A stretch of 64,000 nucleotides of DNA from Haliscomenobacter sp965225875 (GTDB lineage: Bacteria; Bacteroidota; Bacteroidia; Chitinophagales; Saprospiraceae). Position 1 is the stretch's first letter. Every line of letters begins with the position of its first letter. Under the pieces are notes generated by a model, which saw only the letters and a list, made by a program, of their open reading frames with translations, had not been told where the DNA came from and searched no databases. Both the position numbers and the translations under genes were made by a program. The stretch spans positions 2,170,001 to 2,234,000 of the forward strand of contig NZ_CBDDBS010000003.1 in the NCBI RefSeq assembly GCF_965225875.1. Reading direction: 5' to 3'. Below, one piece after another: positions 35,561 through 44,715 of this stretch.

Positions 35561-35634
35561 CTGAGGTTTCTTAGGTGGTTAAGAAGAAAGAACCTGCGTA
35601 GCAGGGCATTTTTTCACCACCTAAGAAACCTCAG
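35561..35634. repeat. Nested palindrome in a convergent gap
   Basis: A 19-bp perfect inverted repeat, CTGAGGTTTCTTAGGTGGT at 35561-35579 and its complement at 35616-35634, encloses a small hairpin CCTGC-GTA-GCAGG (35593-35605). It lies between the metalloprotease stop and the convergent nucleoside hydrolase stop, so it could end transcription from both sides. The design (outer long arms plus inner GC hairpin) matches 1638-1761 and 21920-22004, though the words differ. Confidence 0.65.
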
Positions 35635-35703
35635 GCACTTAAGGATTCACCTAAGTAAGGATAAAATTCATGATATCCACTACATTCATAGAGCTGTATC
35701 TCC

Positions 35704-36657
35704 TCAATTCCGCCCCATATTCTGCAACAAATACCCTTTCATGACCCGACTAATGAACTCATTCGTATTGATGTAAACACCCACCTCGGCATTTGGCGTC
35801 TTGTTTTCATCCACCTTCGTGAAGCCTTTGTCGTCCACACTCACATTGACCATTTTGGTTTTGAACAAATCAGGGTACAACAACATCCCAATGGCTACCG
35901 GATCAAACAAGGTAGGTGTTTCATGCCCCCACAATACGTACAAGCCAGATAAAGCATTGGTCAGTGGGGATTGGCGCATCAGGAGCATGTCGCGTTTGGC
36001 TTTATCAAGTTTGACAAAAGCGGTGATGTCCAGCCCGGCGTAGGCGATATTGGCCCCGGAGTTGACAAATTTTTTAGCGGCCTCAATGTCGCATTTGACA
36101 TTCCATTCTGCCTCCGGAGTGGGATATCCACTGTAACTCACATAAAAGGAACCAAACATCGCATAGATCTTTTTGGCCATCTTCAGGGCATTGGGGTCTT
36201 TTTGCAGCACATCCCCCAGATTGGTAACCGGGCCCACCGAGATAACCACCACTTCATTGGGATACTTTTTGAGGCTTTCGAGGATGAAATCCGCTGCACC
36301 TTGTTTGTTGGGTTGGATTTTGGAAAAACCTTGCGCCCAGTAAAATTGCTCGGCGTACCAATTGGCTCGTTCACTGGAGGCAGAGGTGTTGCGGCCCATG
36401 TACACGGGGATTTTTTCCTGACCCATTTCATACAAAAACTTGAGGGCCAGAGTAGCGCGGTCATTGGTGCGGCCGTAACAGGTGGTGATGCCCAGGATGT
36501 CCACCTTGTCTTGGTTGGTCAGGAGCATGGCCAGGGCAAAAGCGTCGTCGATGTCATCGCCGAGGTCACAGTCGAAGATGACCTTTTGGCGGGTAGCGTT
36601 TTGGGCGGTAGCACCAAGGGTGAAGAGGAGAAAAAGGAACAGAGCAAAGTGTTTCAT
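35704..36657 (-). CDS. Inosine/uridine-preferring nucleoside hydrolase-like protein, exported
   Basis: 317 residues from the ATG at 36657, chosen because it starts a clean signal peptide (MKHFALFLFLLFTLGATAQ); longer versions add a stretch that does not fit. The calcium-binding signature of the family, DxDxxxDD, is present as DCDLGDDIDDAFAL near residue 29. Later segments VVISVGPVTNLGDVL and TLFDPVAIGMLLYPDLF fit the IunH fold. Nucleoside hydrolases cleave the N-glycosidic bond of ribonucleosides to ribose and base; this one would act in the periplasm. The His expected in the TPxxDP-type C-terminal active site region is less clear, so substrate range is uncertain. Confidence 0.82.
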   Translation of the reverse strand: MKHFALFLFLLFTLGATAQNATRQKVIFDCDLGDDIDDAFALAMLLTNQDKVDILGITTCYGRTNDRATLALKFLYEMGQEKIPVYMGRNTSASSERANWYAEQFYWAQGFSKIQPNKQGAADFILESLKKYPNEVVVISVGPVTNLGDVLQKDPNALKMAKKIYAMFGSFYVSYSGYPTPEAEWNVKCDIEAAKKFVNSGANIAYAGLDITAFVKLDKAKRDMLLMRQSPLTNALSGLYVLWGHETPTLFDPVAIGMLLYPDLFKTKMVNVSVDDKGFTKVDENKTPNAEVGVYINTNEFISRVMKGYLLQNMGRN

Positions 36658-36759
36658 GTCAGGAATGCGGATTGATGGTTCGTTAATTTGACCAAAATAA
36701 TGAATTGTGATTGTCAGAAACAAAATACTCCGCTTTCTGCGATTATCCAATTCCCAGGC

Positions 36760-39700
36760 TTACACTTCGTTAAAAACCTTCCAGGCTGCTTCCCGCCACT
36801 CCAATGGGGTCACCCTAAATTCCTGTTTAAACACCCGGGCGAAGTAGCTGGGATCACTAAATCCACAATCGTAAGCTACTGCCGTAACACTCAAATCAGG
36901 ATCACGCAGTAAGGTTTTTGCATGATTCAAACGAATGTTGCGGATGAATTGATTGGGCGAAAAACCCGTGAGTGCTTCCAATTTTCGTTGCAACTGTCGT
37001 TGACTCAAGTGGATGGCTTTACACAAGTGTTCAATGCTGAAGGTGTAGTCGGATATATTGGCTTCAATACATTCGCGGATTTTTTGTACAAAAACGTCTT
37101 CTTGTTTTTCCAGCGCTGGAATTTCCTGCGCAGAGTCTCGTGAATCGAAAGTTTGCTGGTAGTGTTGTTTCAATTTTTCCCGCAGTTCCAGGAGCTTCCT
37201 GATGCGCAGTCGTAGCTCTTCGGGTTGGAATGGTTTTTCCAAATACACATCGGCACCCCGGTCCAAGCCCGTCAATTTGCTTTCAAAATCGGCTTTGGCG
37301 GTTAGTAGGATAATCGGGATATGGCTGCTGCGCTCATCGTCGCGCAGGTGTTGGCACAAGGTAAAACCATCCATCCGAGGCATCATGACGTCGCTGATGA
37401 TCAGATCGGGGATGAGTTCGGTGGCTTTGTCTAAGCCATCCTGGCCATCTACGGCAAATTCCAGCCGGTATTCGGGCAAACAGGAATTGAGGTAGGCCGC
37501 CACATCGGGGTTGTCTTCTACCAATAAAATCAATTGGTGAGCTTCTTTTTTAATCTGAATTGGCGTTGCAAGCTGTGGATTGACAGGAACTGACTGGGGC
37601 TTTTCACTGGCCTTGGGCTGGCCTTCAGCAAGCGGTTCAGCTACCATTTGCAAGGGTAAAAGCACCGTAAATTCTGAACCTTTTGTACTGCCTATAGCGG
37701 GGCTGCTGACCCGAATTTCTCCTTGCAACAGATTGACCAGTTCCTTGGTCAGCGCCAGGCCAATACCCGCGCCTTCGCCTGGTCGGGTAATGCTGTCGTC
37801 AACCTGGTAAAAGCGGTCGAAGATATGGGGCAATTGTCCTCCGGGAATGCCGATGCCCGTGTCCTTAACCGTAATTTGTAAATATGGCTTTTCAGCTTGA
37901 AAACTGCGATCAATCGACAAATAAATATTGCCGGATTCCGGAGTGAATTTCAGCGCATTGGACAACAGATTGGAAACAATTTGCCGCAGTTTTTCTGGGT
38001 CATACGCACAATCCAATGCTTGCAGAGTGGACAAAAAATGCAATTGTTTTTGTTGGCTCTCCGCCAGAGAATGAAAGGATTCAAGCATGTAGCGCAAAAA
38101 CGCGATCACATCCCCCTGGATGAAACGCAGGGCCATTTTTCCACTTTCCAGCCTGGACAGGTCGAGCATTTCATTGACCAGTTGCAGGAGTTGTTGCCCA
38201 TTGCGCAGGATCATCTCCTGTTTGAAGGCCAGGTTTTCGTCAGGTTTTTCCAGGGTTTGTTGGGCCATGCCCATGATCACGGTGAGGGGCGTGCGGAATT
38301 CGTGGGTGATGTTGGTGTATAAGCGGGTTTTGGCCGTATCCAGTTCTTTGATGCGGCTTGCTTCGCGGGTTTCGTAGGCGAGCTGGTTCCGCAATTTCTC
38401 CCGGTTGAGGTAAAATTGGAATAGAGTCCTGCCCGCTGCTGCCAGGAGCAACGCGTAAGCCAGGTAAGCCCAGGTGGAACGCCACCAGGGGGGCAGTATT
38501 TTGATGTCGAGCCTTGCTACATAAGGGCTCCAGATGCCTCGGCTATTGCTCCCTTGAACCCGAAAGGTGTAATTCCCAGGAGGCAGGTGCAGGTAAGTTG
38601 CCGAACGGCGGGTGCCTGCTTCAACCCAATCTGGATCAGCCCCTAACAGCTGATAGCGGTACCGGTTAAACATTGATCCGGTGTAATCAAGCGCGGCGTA
38701 ATCCAGACTAAGGATATCCTGCAAGTGGTTCAAGGTGATGCGCCGGGTGGTTTCGATACTGCTGTGCAAAATCCCGGTATCATCTCCAACTTTAACCGGA
38801 CGATTGTTGACGGAAATGTTGGTAATGAAAGTTCGAGGCTGGTAGTCCCGTCCCAACATTGCCGTGGGGTCAAAAACATTGAGTCCGTTTACGCCTCCGA
38901 AAGCCAGTTCACCATTAGACAATTTGGCCAAGGCGCCGGTATTGAATTCATGATTTTGCAGCCCATCCGTTACGTTGAAATTCCGAACGGTATACCGAGG
39001 CTTTTCAGACGGATTGTGGGATGAGACGGCCTGGCTCAGGCAAAAAATACCCCGGTTGGTACTGCCCCACAAATTTCCCCCTTCATCAGCCAGGAGGCCG
39101 TAAATGACATTGTTGGGCAAACCATCCTCCATACTCAGGCGCAGGAAATCACCGGTCTTTTTGTCCAAACGATTTAAACCCACCCTCGTACAAACCCAAA
39201 GGTAACGCTGAGGCGTAATAGGGTCATCGAGAAAGCCAGTCACATAGTTGTAACTGAGCGAATTGGGCTGATTAGGCATATTTCTGTACCAACGAAAATG
39301 AGGTTTGCCCCTGGAAAAATCAGCTTTGACAAAACCCTCCATGGTTCCGATCCAGATTATGCCGTCGCCACTTTCGTACAAGGAAATCGACAGGGAGTGA
39401 TGTTGCATGGGGTTGGCACCGTCGGCAAAATTATAGAGGTTCACCTGATTGTTCGTAGGATCAACCCGCGCCAGTGCCCCTTTTAATCCAGCCAGCCAGA
39501 TCTTGCCGTGGTGGTCTTCCAACATGGGTTGCCTTTCCCCAAAAGTGGCGGCGGGGATGGGGATTTGGGTGGGGCTGTTGCCTGGCCGAAAACGAAGAAG
39601 CCCCTGCTTGGTCAAGGCCCAATGCTCAGCGGAATGGCTGATCAAAAAATTGCTGGTCTGGGAGGAAATGGAGCCCAGGCTATTTGTTTTTAAGGCATTG

Positions 39701-40926
39701 CCTTGTAGTTGGTACCAAAGCTTGCGGTAAGAGTCGAGGTATACCGAGCCGTCGGGTGCAGTAATGATTCTGCGAATGCTGATGCCTTCGGCGTAGTGTC
39801 GAAATTTCTGCTGGCAAGGGTTGAATTTGTAGACGCCATAGTCATGAGTACCCGCTAAGACCATGCCGGAGCGGTCGATGGCCAGTGAAGTTAAAGGAGC
39901 GCTTAAATCCAGAGCGAGTAATTTGGCTTGAAACTGGTCCTCTTTTTGCGCATTGACTAACGCATTTAAAGGCGCTTTCATTTGGGCAAAAAAAGGCGTT
40001 GTGCCCCATTTTAATGGTTTGCCGGGCTTCCATTCTTGCAAATCCAGACCATATAAACTGCTGCCTTTGATCAACCACAGCTTTCCATCTGGGGCTACTT
40101 GCAGGTCAAAAACCTGGCTCAATTCCTCAAAAAGTGGTGCTGCGCGTTTTCCATCCCAATGAAAGGGGGAATGGTTTTGGTCGCTGGCCCACAAGCTACC
40201 ATCGGAATTGGCGCAAGCTACTTCAAACGAATAGCCCTCGATGGCCTTGCGCAATTGAAAGGTTTGTGCATCATACTGGTAGATACATTGGTCATCAGCT
40301 CCCATCCAAACCCTGCCCTTGCTGTCTTTGGCTATGCCGGTCACATTCAGGTGCCGGGGCAACGCTATCCGTTGGATTTTGGGTGCCATGTTTTTTTCAA
40401 AAGAATCACCAGCAAGCCTGATTACGTTCAGATCGGCGCCATCGGCGGCGGCCAGAATGTTGCCCTCAGCATCTTCGGCAATACAACGGATCTGATTGCT
40501 GGATAAGCTCCTGGGGTTTTGGGGGTCGTGTTGTATCCGCTGAAAACGCCCCGTTTTTTTGTCGTAAACATTCAAACCTTCATTGTCCGTTACCACCCAA
40601 ATCCGGCCTTGTTGGTCTTCAAACAATTTCAGGATGCTGTTGCCCGAAAGGGAATGAGGATTGTAGGCCTCGTTGGTGAATACTTTGAGATTATAGCCAT
40701 CGAAGCGGTTGAGTCCGTCCTTGGTCGCAAACCACAGGAAACCTTCGCGGTCCTGTAGAATGTCATAAATCATACCTTGGGAAAGACCCTGCTGAATGGA
40801 AATCGATTCGATTGGAACCTGTGCAAAGCTTTGGCCTGGCTGAAGCAGTAAGGTACACAGCATCCACAACAGGAATAGGATGGTGCTTCGTAATAGAGGC
40901 GTCAGGTGTGTTTTGGGTTGTTTCAT
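36760..40926 (-). CDS. Hybrid two-component system protein (propeller sensor, kinase, receiver, AraC regulator)
   Basis: 1388 residues in one chain. A signal peptide is followed by two seven-bladed propellers of the two-component regulator type (repeats such as GLSQGMIYDILQDREGFLWFATKDGLNRFD), a Y_Y_Y domain (YRYQLLGADPDWVEAG ... LPPGNYTFRVQGSN) and one membrane segment (WAYLAYALLLAAAGRTLF). Inside the cell are HisKA with THEFRTPLTVI (phospho-His about 875), an HATPase with DTGIGIPGGQLPHIFDRF, a receiver with the phospho-acceptor Asp in LIISDVMMPRMDG (about 1178), and an AraC-type helix-turn-helix at the end (LSVTAVAYDCGFSDPSYFARVFKQEF). Such HTCS proteins sense an oligosaccharide in the periplasm and switch on a utilisation locus. 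No SusCD pair is adjacent, so its target lies elsewhere. Confidence 0.95.
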   Translation of the reverse strand: MKQPKTHLTPLLRSTILFLLWMLCTLLLQPGQSFAQVPIESISIQQGLSQGMIYDILQDREGFLWFATKDGLNRFDGYNLKVFTNEAYNPHSLSGNSILKLFEDQQGRIWVVTDNEGLNVYDKKTGRFQRIQHDPQNPRSLSSNQIRCIAEDAEGNILAAADGADLNVIRLAGDSFEKNMAPKIQRIALPRHLNVTGIAKDSKGRVWMGADDQCIYQYDAQTFQLRKAIEGYSFEVACANSDGSLWASDQNHSPFHWDGKRAAPLFEELSQVFDLQVAPDGKLWLIKGSSLYGLDLQEWKPGKPLKWGTTPFFAQMKAPLNALVNAQKEDQFQAKLLALDLSAPLTSLAIDRSGMVLAGTHDYGVYKFNPCQQKFRHYAEGISIRRIITAPDGSVYLDSYRKLWYQLQGNALKTNSLGSISSQTSNFLISHSAEHWALTKQGLLRFRPGNSPTQIPIPAATFGERQPMLEDHHGKIWLAGLKGALARVDPTNNQVNLYNFADGANPMQHHSLSISLYESGDGIIWIGTMEGFVKADFSRGKPHFRWYRNMPNQPNSLSYNYVTGFLDDPITPQRYLWVCTRVGLNRLDKKTGDFLRLSMEDGLPNNVIYGLLADEGGNLWGSTNRGIFCLSQAVSSHNPSEKPRYTVRNFNVTDGLQNHEFNTGALAKLSNGELAFGGVNGLNVFDPTAMLGRDYQPRTFITNISVNNRPVKVGDDTGILHSSIETTRRITLNHLQDILSLDYAALDYTGSMFNRYRYQLLGADPDWVEAGTRRSATYLHLPPGNYTFRVQGSNSRGIWSPYVARLDIKILPPWWRSTWAYLAYALLLAAAGRTLFQFYLNREKLRNQLAYETREASRIKELDTAKTRLYTNITHEFRTPLTVIMGMAQQTLEKPDENLAFKQEMILRNGQQLLQLVNEMLDLSRLESGKMALRFIQGDVIAFLRYMLESFHSLAESQQKQLHFLSTLQALDCAYDPEKLRQIVSNLLSNALKFTPESGNIYLSIDRSFQAEKPYLQITVKDTGIGIPGGQLPHIFDRFYQVDDSITRPGEGAGIGLALTKELVNLLQGEIRVSSPAIGSTKGSEFTVLLPLQMVAEPLAEGQPKASEKPQSVPVNPQLATPIQIKKEAHQLILLVEDNPDVAAYLNSCLPEYRLEFAVDGQDGLDKATELIPDLIISDVMMPRMDGFTLCQHLRDDERSSHIPIILLTAKADFESKLTGLDRGADVYLEKPFQPEELRLRIRKLLELREKLKQHYQQTFDSRDSAQEIPALEKQEDVFVQKIRECIEANISDYTFSIEHLCKAIHLSQRQLQRKLEALTGFSPNQFIRNIRLNHAKTLLRDPDLSVTAVAYDCGFSDPSYFARVFKQEFRVTPLEWREAAWKVFNEV

Positions 40927-41142
40927 GGCTAAGTAAAATGGGTCCTAGTACAACGTAGAAGACAAGGTATTCCGCCTAATTGGCCGGCAAAAAATCGCAG
41001 AAAGTCCGAAAAATCCTGGCAATGTCCAGCAAATCCTGTCCCTTGGCCAAAAGATCCTGCAAGTTGTCCGAAAAATGCAAGATTGTCAATAGCCCAGCCT
41101 TCACCTTTGTACCCGCAATTTTTTACCAAAACCCGACAACTT

Positions 41143-41604
41143 ATGAGAAAATGTTTTTTGCTCTTATCGTTTGCCTTCTCCCTTTTTTATCCCCTGGGCA
41201 AAGGGCAGGATTTTATTCCAATCGTAACTGAATCATACGCTAAAAGCTGTAGCTGCCAGTCCCTGCAAAAGGAAGGCTCCAGGGATTCGTTGAAAGTTGA
41301 TTTAACAGCAGGCCAACATCCACCACATTTTGATGATTGGGACAACTATGTAAAAGGTAAGGTCATTTACCCGCAATTGGCCCGGGAAAATGGCATCGAA
41401 GGCACGGTCAGCGTGTTGGTCTATGTATCTGAAAAAGGCCAGGTGACCAAGGCCCAGCTGCTAAAGAGGATTGGCTTTGGCTGCGATGAGGCAGCAATCA
41501 ATTTGGTTTACGCCATGCCTTGCTGGACTCCGGCATCCAATTTTGGTATTCCGGTAAAAGGAAAAAAAGTGCTTGACATCAGTTTTAGGTTGCTCGACAA
41601 TTGA
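41143..41604 (+). CDS. Secreted protein with TonB C-terminal domain
   Basis: 153 residues from the ATG at 41143 (MRKCFLLLSFAFSLFYPLGKGQ, a signal peptide); an in-frame start 20 codons upstream would bury that signal. Residues about 75-150 match the TonB C-terminal fold: VIYPQLARENGIEGTVSVLVYVSEKGQVTKAQLLKRIGFGCDEAAINLVYAMPCWTPASNFGIPVKGKKVLDISF, with the usual YP, G-V-x-V and W-x-P-A marks. It lacks the proline-rich periplasmic arm and the membrane anchor of a true TonB, so it probably is a soluble protein-protein interaction unit, a type common in Bacteroidota. It stands alone between the sensor and the GMC oxidoreductase. Confidence 0.82.
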   Translation: MRKCFLLLSFAFSLFYPLGKGQDFIPIVTESYAKSCSCQSLQKEGSRDSLKVDLTAGQHPPHFDDWDNYVKGKVIYPQLARENGIEGTVSVLVYVSEKGQVTKAQLLKRIGFGCDEAAINLVYAMPCWTPASNFGIPVKGKKVLDISFRLLDN

Positions 41605-41719
41605 GTGAGTTTTAAGTTTGGATTTACAGAGTAGTATCAAGTTGGAGCTTGCTGTCCCTGCCTCCTTTACTCAGCCCTATTAGCCAATGTTGGAGGCAGG
41701 GTGGCAAGCCTTTTGGGTA

Positions 41720-43438
41720 TTACAAATTTCTCTTCTTCAACTCCTCCACCGCATTATTCGCCGCCCTTGCCGTAATCGCCATAAAGGTCAGCGAAGGGTT
41801 CTGCGTGGAATTACTGGTCATACAAGCGCCATCGGTTACGAATACATTTTTGCATTCATGTAGCTGGTTCCACTTGTTGAGCAGGGAGGTTTTGGGGTCC
41901 TTGCCCATACGTACACCGCCCATTTCGTGGATGTCCAGGCCAGGGGCCTTGCTGGGAACATCGTGGGTACGGATGTTGGTAAATCCGGCCGCACTGTACA
42001 TCTCGGTGAGTTGTTCGTGGAAGTCCTTGATCATTTTTTCGTCGTTGTCGTCGTAGGCCACAGAGACTTTCAAGAGGGGAACACCCCAGGCATCGGTTTG
42101 TTTGCCATCGAGCGCCACGTAGTTGCTTTCCTTCGGAATCGTTTCGCCCATCATGTGGGAGCCTACTCGCCAGTTGCCGTATTTTTTGACCGACAAACTG
42201 TTTTTCAAGTCCTCACCGATTCCAGAAGTATCATTGTAGGTCATGCGGCTGGCGCTGAAACCGGCGGCGTAACCGCGCAAGAAATCAGTCTCCTGCTTGA
42301 ATACGTTGCGGAAACGAGGGATGTAGCTGCCATTCGGCCGACTGCCAGCAGTGGTGCTGTCCAACATACCTTCGTATTCGCCGGAGATGGTGGTGCGGAA
42401 GTTGTGGAAGGCGATGTATTTGCCCAACAGTCCATTGTCGTTGCCCAAACCATTGGGAAAACGATTGGATTTAGAGTTCAACAAAATCAGGTTGGTATTC
42501 AGCGTAGCCGCATTGACGAAGATGATTTTGGCGTAATATTCCGTCATCTCTTTGGTGTTGGCATCCACTACCCGCACACCAGTGGCCTTGTTTTTCTTTT
42601 CATCAAAAATGATGGAATGCACCACCGAATTGGGCTGCAAGGTCAATTTTCCGGTTTGTTTCGCCCAGGGAATGGTGGAGGAATTGCTACTGAAATAACC
42701 GCCAAAAGGACAGCCGCGCTCACAGATGTTGCGGTGCTGGCATTTGCCCCGACCTTGTTGCAGGTGGATGGGTTGTGGCTGAGTCAGGTGCGCACAGCGG
42801 CCAATGATGATGGGTCGAGAGCCATTGTATTTTTTGGCCATCGTTTGGGTGAAGTGTTTTTCCACACAGGATTGCTCGTGTGGCGGCAAAAACTCCCCGT
42901 CGGGCAATTGAGCTAAGCCATCTTTGTTGCCAGAAATGCCCGCAAAAATCTCCACATAGCTGTACCAAGGTGCCAATTCCGCGTAGGTAATCGGCCATTC
43001 CACCGCAAATCCATCACGGGCTGGGCCATCAAAATCATATTGCGACCAACGCTGCGTACCTCTAGCCCACATGAGCGATTTTCCGCCCACCTGATAACCC
43101 CGAATCCAGTCGAAGGGCTTTTCCTGGATATAGGGATGCTCAGCATCTTTGACAAAAAAGTGAGCCGCGCTCTCCGTGAACGCGTAGCAACGGCTGGCAA
43201 TCGGGTTGGCATCGCGCATCTCCTTGGTAATCTGGCCGCCGTGCTCAAATTCCCAGGGATTCATATTGGTGGTAGGATAATCCTTGATGTGCTCTACGTT
43301 GGGGCCACGCTCAAGGAGCAGGGTTTTCAGGCCCTTGCCGGTCAGTTCCTTGGCCGACCAACCGCCGCTGATGCCCGAACCTACGACAATGGCATCGAAG
43401 CTGCGTTTTTTGATGGAATCTATGGTGAGGTTAGACAT
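41720..43438 (-). CDS. GMC-family FAD oxidoreductase
   Basis: 572 residues. The N-terminal FAD-binding motif is VVGSGISGGWSAKEL (GxGxxG) with the acidic strand LLLERG. The middle contains a Cys-rich segment (GKCQHRNICERGCPFGGYF), and the C-terminus has the NPSLTFMAITARAANNAVEEL motif that closes the flavin site. GMC enzymes oxidise alcohols or sugars. The upstream gene at 43483, 44 bases away on the same strand, encodes a gluconate 2-dehydrogenase subunit 3-like protein, the standard partner, so the two should form a membrane-associated sugar or polyol dehydrogenase. The signal for export comes from the small subunit; this protein has none of its own. The sugar substrate is unknown. Confidence 0.9.
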   Translation of the reverse strand: MSNLTIDSIKKRSFDAIVVGSGISGGWSAKELTGKGLKTLLLERGPNVEHIKDYPTTNMNPWEFEHGGQITKEMRDANPIASRCYAFTESAAHFFVKDAEHPYIQEKPFDWIRGYQVGGKSLMWARGTQRWSQYDFDGPARDGFAVEWPITYAELAPWYSYVEIFAGISGNKDGLAQLPDGEFLPPHEQSCVEKHFTQTMAKKYNGSRPIIIGRCAHLTQPQPIHLQQGRGKCQHRNICERGCPFGGYFSSNSSTIPWAKQTGKLTLQPNSVVHSIIFDEKKNKATGVRVVDANTKEMTEYYAKIIFVNAATLNTNLILLNSKSNRFPNGLGNDNGLLGKYIAFHNFRTTISGEYEGMLDSTTAGSRPNGSYIPRFRNVFKQETDFLRGYAAGFSASRMTYNDTSGIGEDLKNSLSVKKYGNWRVGSHMMGETIPKESNYVALDGKQTDAWGVPLLKVSVAYDDNDEKMIKDFHEQLTEMYSAAGFTNIRTHDVPSKAPGLDIHEMGGVRMGKDPKTSLLNKWNQLHECKNVFVTDGACMTSNSTQNPSLTFMAITARAANNAVEELKKRNL

Positions 43439-43482
43439 TGTTTGCGTCTGATTTGAGTGTTACAAATAAAAATGACTTGTCC

Positions 43483-43995
43483 CTACTGCGTAACGGGCAC
43501 ACAACCGTGATAAAAACCAGGTACCAATGTAAATTTGGCAATGTTCACCAGGTAGTACTCCGAATTGGTGTAGCCGCGAATGGTGAGGTTTTTGACCAGG
43601 CCAATAAAAGCTTTGCTGCTGGCATCATTGCTCATTTTTTTCAACAACTCAATGCGTTGTGGAGTGTCACATTGCACAAACGTTTTGCTGTAGCTTTGTT
43701 GCGCCAGGGTATCGGTTTGGGTCAACCCTTGCTGAAAAGTAGCCTTGGCTTTGTCATCGTAGCAATCCTGAATCATCCGTTGTACAAACTGATGTACTTT
43801 GAGTGATTTGGCTCCAGGTGTGCTGGTTTCGGGAATGAAGGTTTCTACAATCTCCGCCAGCAAGGCTTCATCGGCTACAGCCGAAAAATGGGCAGGACCA
43901 AGGGATTCAGGCGTCCAATTGTTGGCCCAGGCGGGAAGTGCAACCAGGCCACCGAGGGCAACCCCCAAGCTTTTCATTGCAGCACGTCTTTTCAT
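43483..43995 (-). CDS. Gluconate 2-dehydrogenase subunit 3 family protein
   Basis: 170 residues. The start MKRRAAMKSLGVALGGLVALPAWA looks like a Tat-type signal (two Arg, then a mild hydrophobic stretch ending AWA). The body carries the family's landmarks: LLAEIVETFIPETSTPGAKSLKVHQFVQRMIQDCY, then FIGLVKNLTIRGYTNSEYYLVNI and a closing YHGCVPV. These small subunits carry their GMC partner across the inner membrane and help dock it. It lies upstream of, and is cotranscribed with, the GMC oxidoreductase gene. Confidence 0.88.
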   Translation of the reverse strand: MKRRAAMKSLGVALGGLVALPAWANNWTPESLGPAHFSAVADEALLAEIVETFIPETSTPGAKSLKVHQFVQRMIQDCYDDKAKATFQQGLTQTDTLAQQSYSKTFVQCDTPQRIELLKKMSNDASSKAFIGLVKNLTIRGYTNSEYYLVNIAKFTLVPGFYHGCVPVTQ

Positions 43996-44220
43996 GGTTT
44001 TGATTTTGATCGTAATAGGAACATGGTTGAAAAAGGGAATCAGCCGAGATACAGGCGTCGGGTGATCAAGGAACTGATTCGTTGGGGGAAATTACAAAAA
44101 GTTCAATTCTGGGGCCCAAAAAGGATGTGTTAATCCCATTTTGCCAAATTTTTATAGCGGGAAAAAGGAAATCCCCTTTATGAACTGTATTTTGGGTTCA
44201 ACTTCAAAAATCACCACACC

Positions 44221-44634
44221 ATGCAATCCTTTTTTTCAACTACACCATTTTATCAAGAAATTGTTCTCGCCATTCTGCGCATCATTGTCGGTTTATTGCT
44301 GATTTACCATGGCTACGAGGTTTTTGATGCAAAACTGATGCAAGGGTATCTGGAATGGGAGAACTTTAAAGGCCCGTCGGGTGCATGGCTGGTTTATCTG
44401 GGCAAGGGCTCGGAGTTTGTGGCGGGTATTCTGCTCACGCTTGGATTGTTAACCCGGGTAGGCGCGCTGATTTGTATTGGAACCCTGGCCTACATCACCT
44501 TTTTTATCGGGCATGGAAAGTTCTGGTATGAGGACCAACACCCCTTTATGTTTGTGTTGTTTGGGGTCTTGTTTTTGTTTGCTGGAGCTGGGAAATGGAG
44601 TTTGGATGGGCTGCTGTTCCCAGGAAAAAAATAG
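44221..44634 (+). CDS. DoxX family membrane protein
   Basis: 137 residues with four membrane segments, the DoxX plan. Typical features: an early ILRIIVGLLLIYHGYEVF segment, then GSEFVAGILLTLGLLTRVGALICIGTLAYITFF, and a last helix FVLFGVLFLFAGAGKWSLDGLL containing the family's G-x-G-x-W-S-L/I-D motif. DoxX proteins are linked to membrane redox or thiol stress functions, but the function of most members is unknown. It is a single gene 225 bases from the divergent gluconate dehydrogenase subunit. Confidence 0.85.
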   Translation: MQSFFSTTPFYQEIVLAILRIIVGLLLIYHGYEVFDAKLMQGYLEWENFKGPSGAWLVYLGKGSEFVAGILLTLGLLTRVGALICIGTLAYITFFIGHGKFWYEDQHPFMFVLFGVLFLFAGAGKWSLDGLLFPGKK

Positions 44635-44715
44635 TCGAAAATCACGACCAAAAGTGCTTTGACATGGCTTTTGTCATGTATTTTTAGGGATCATTTTCCC
44701 TAAAGCCGATAGCTT

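Noticed and set aside
40927..41142. Repeated TCCGAAAAAT words upstream of the TonB-domain gene
   Set aside because: Only two imperfect copies, with no symmetry or spacing that suggests a binding site.
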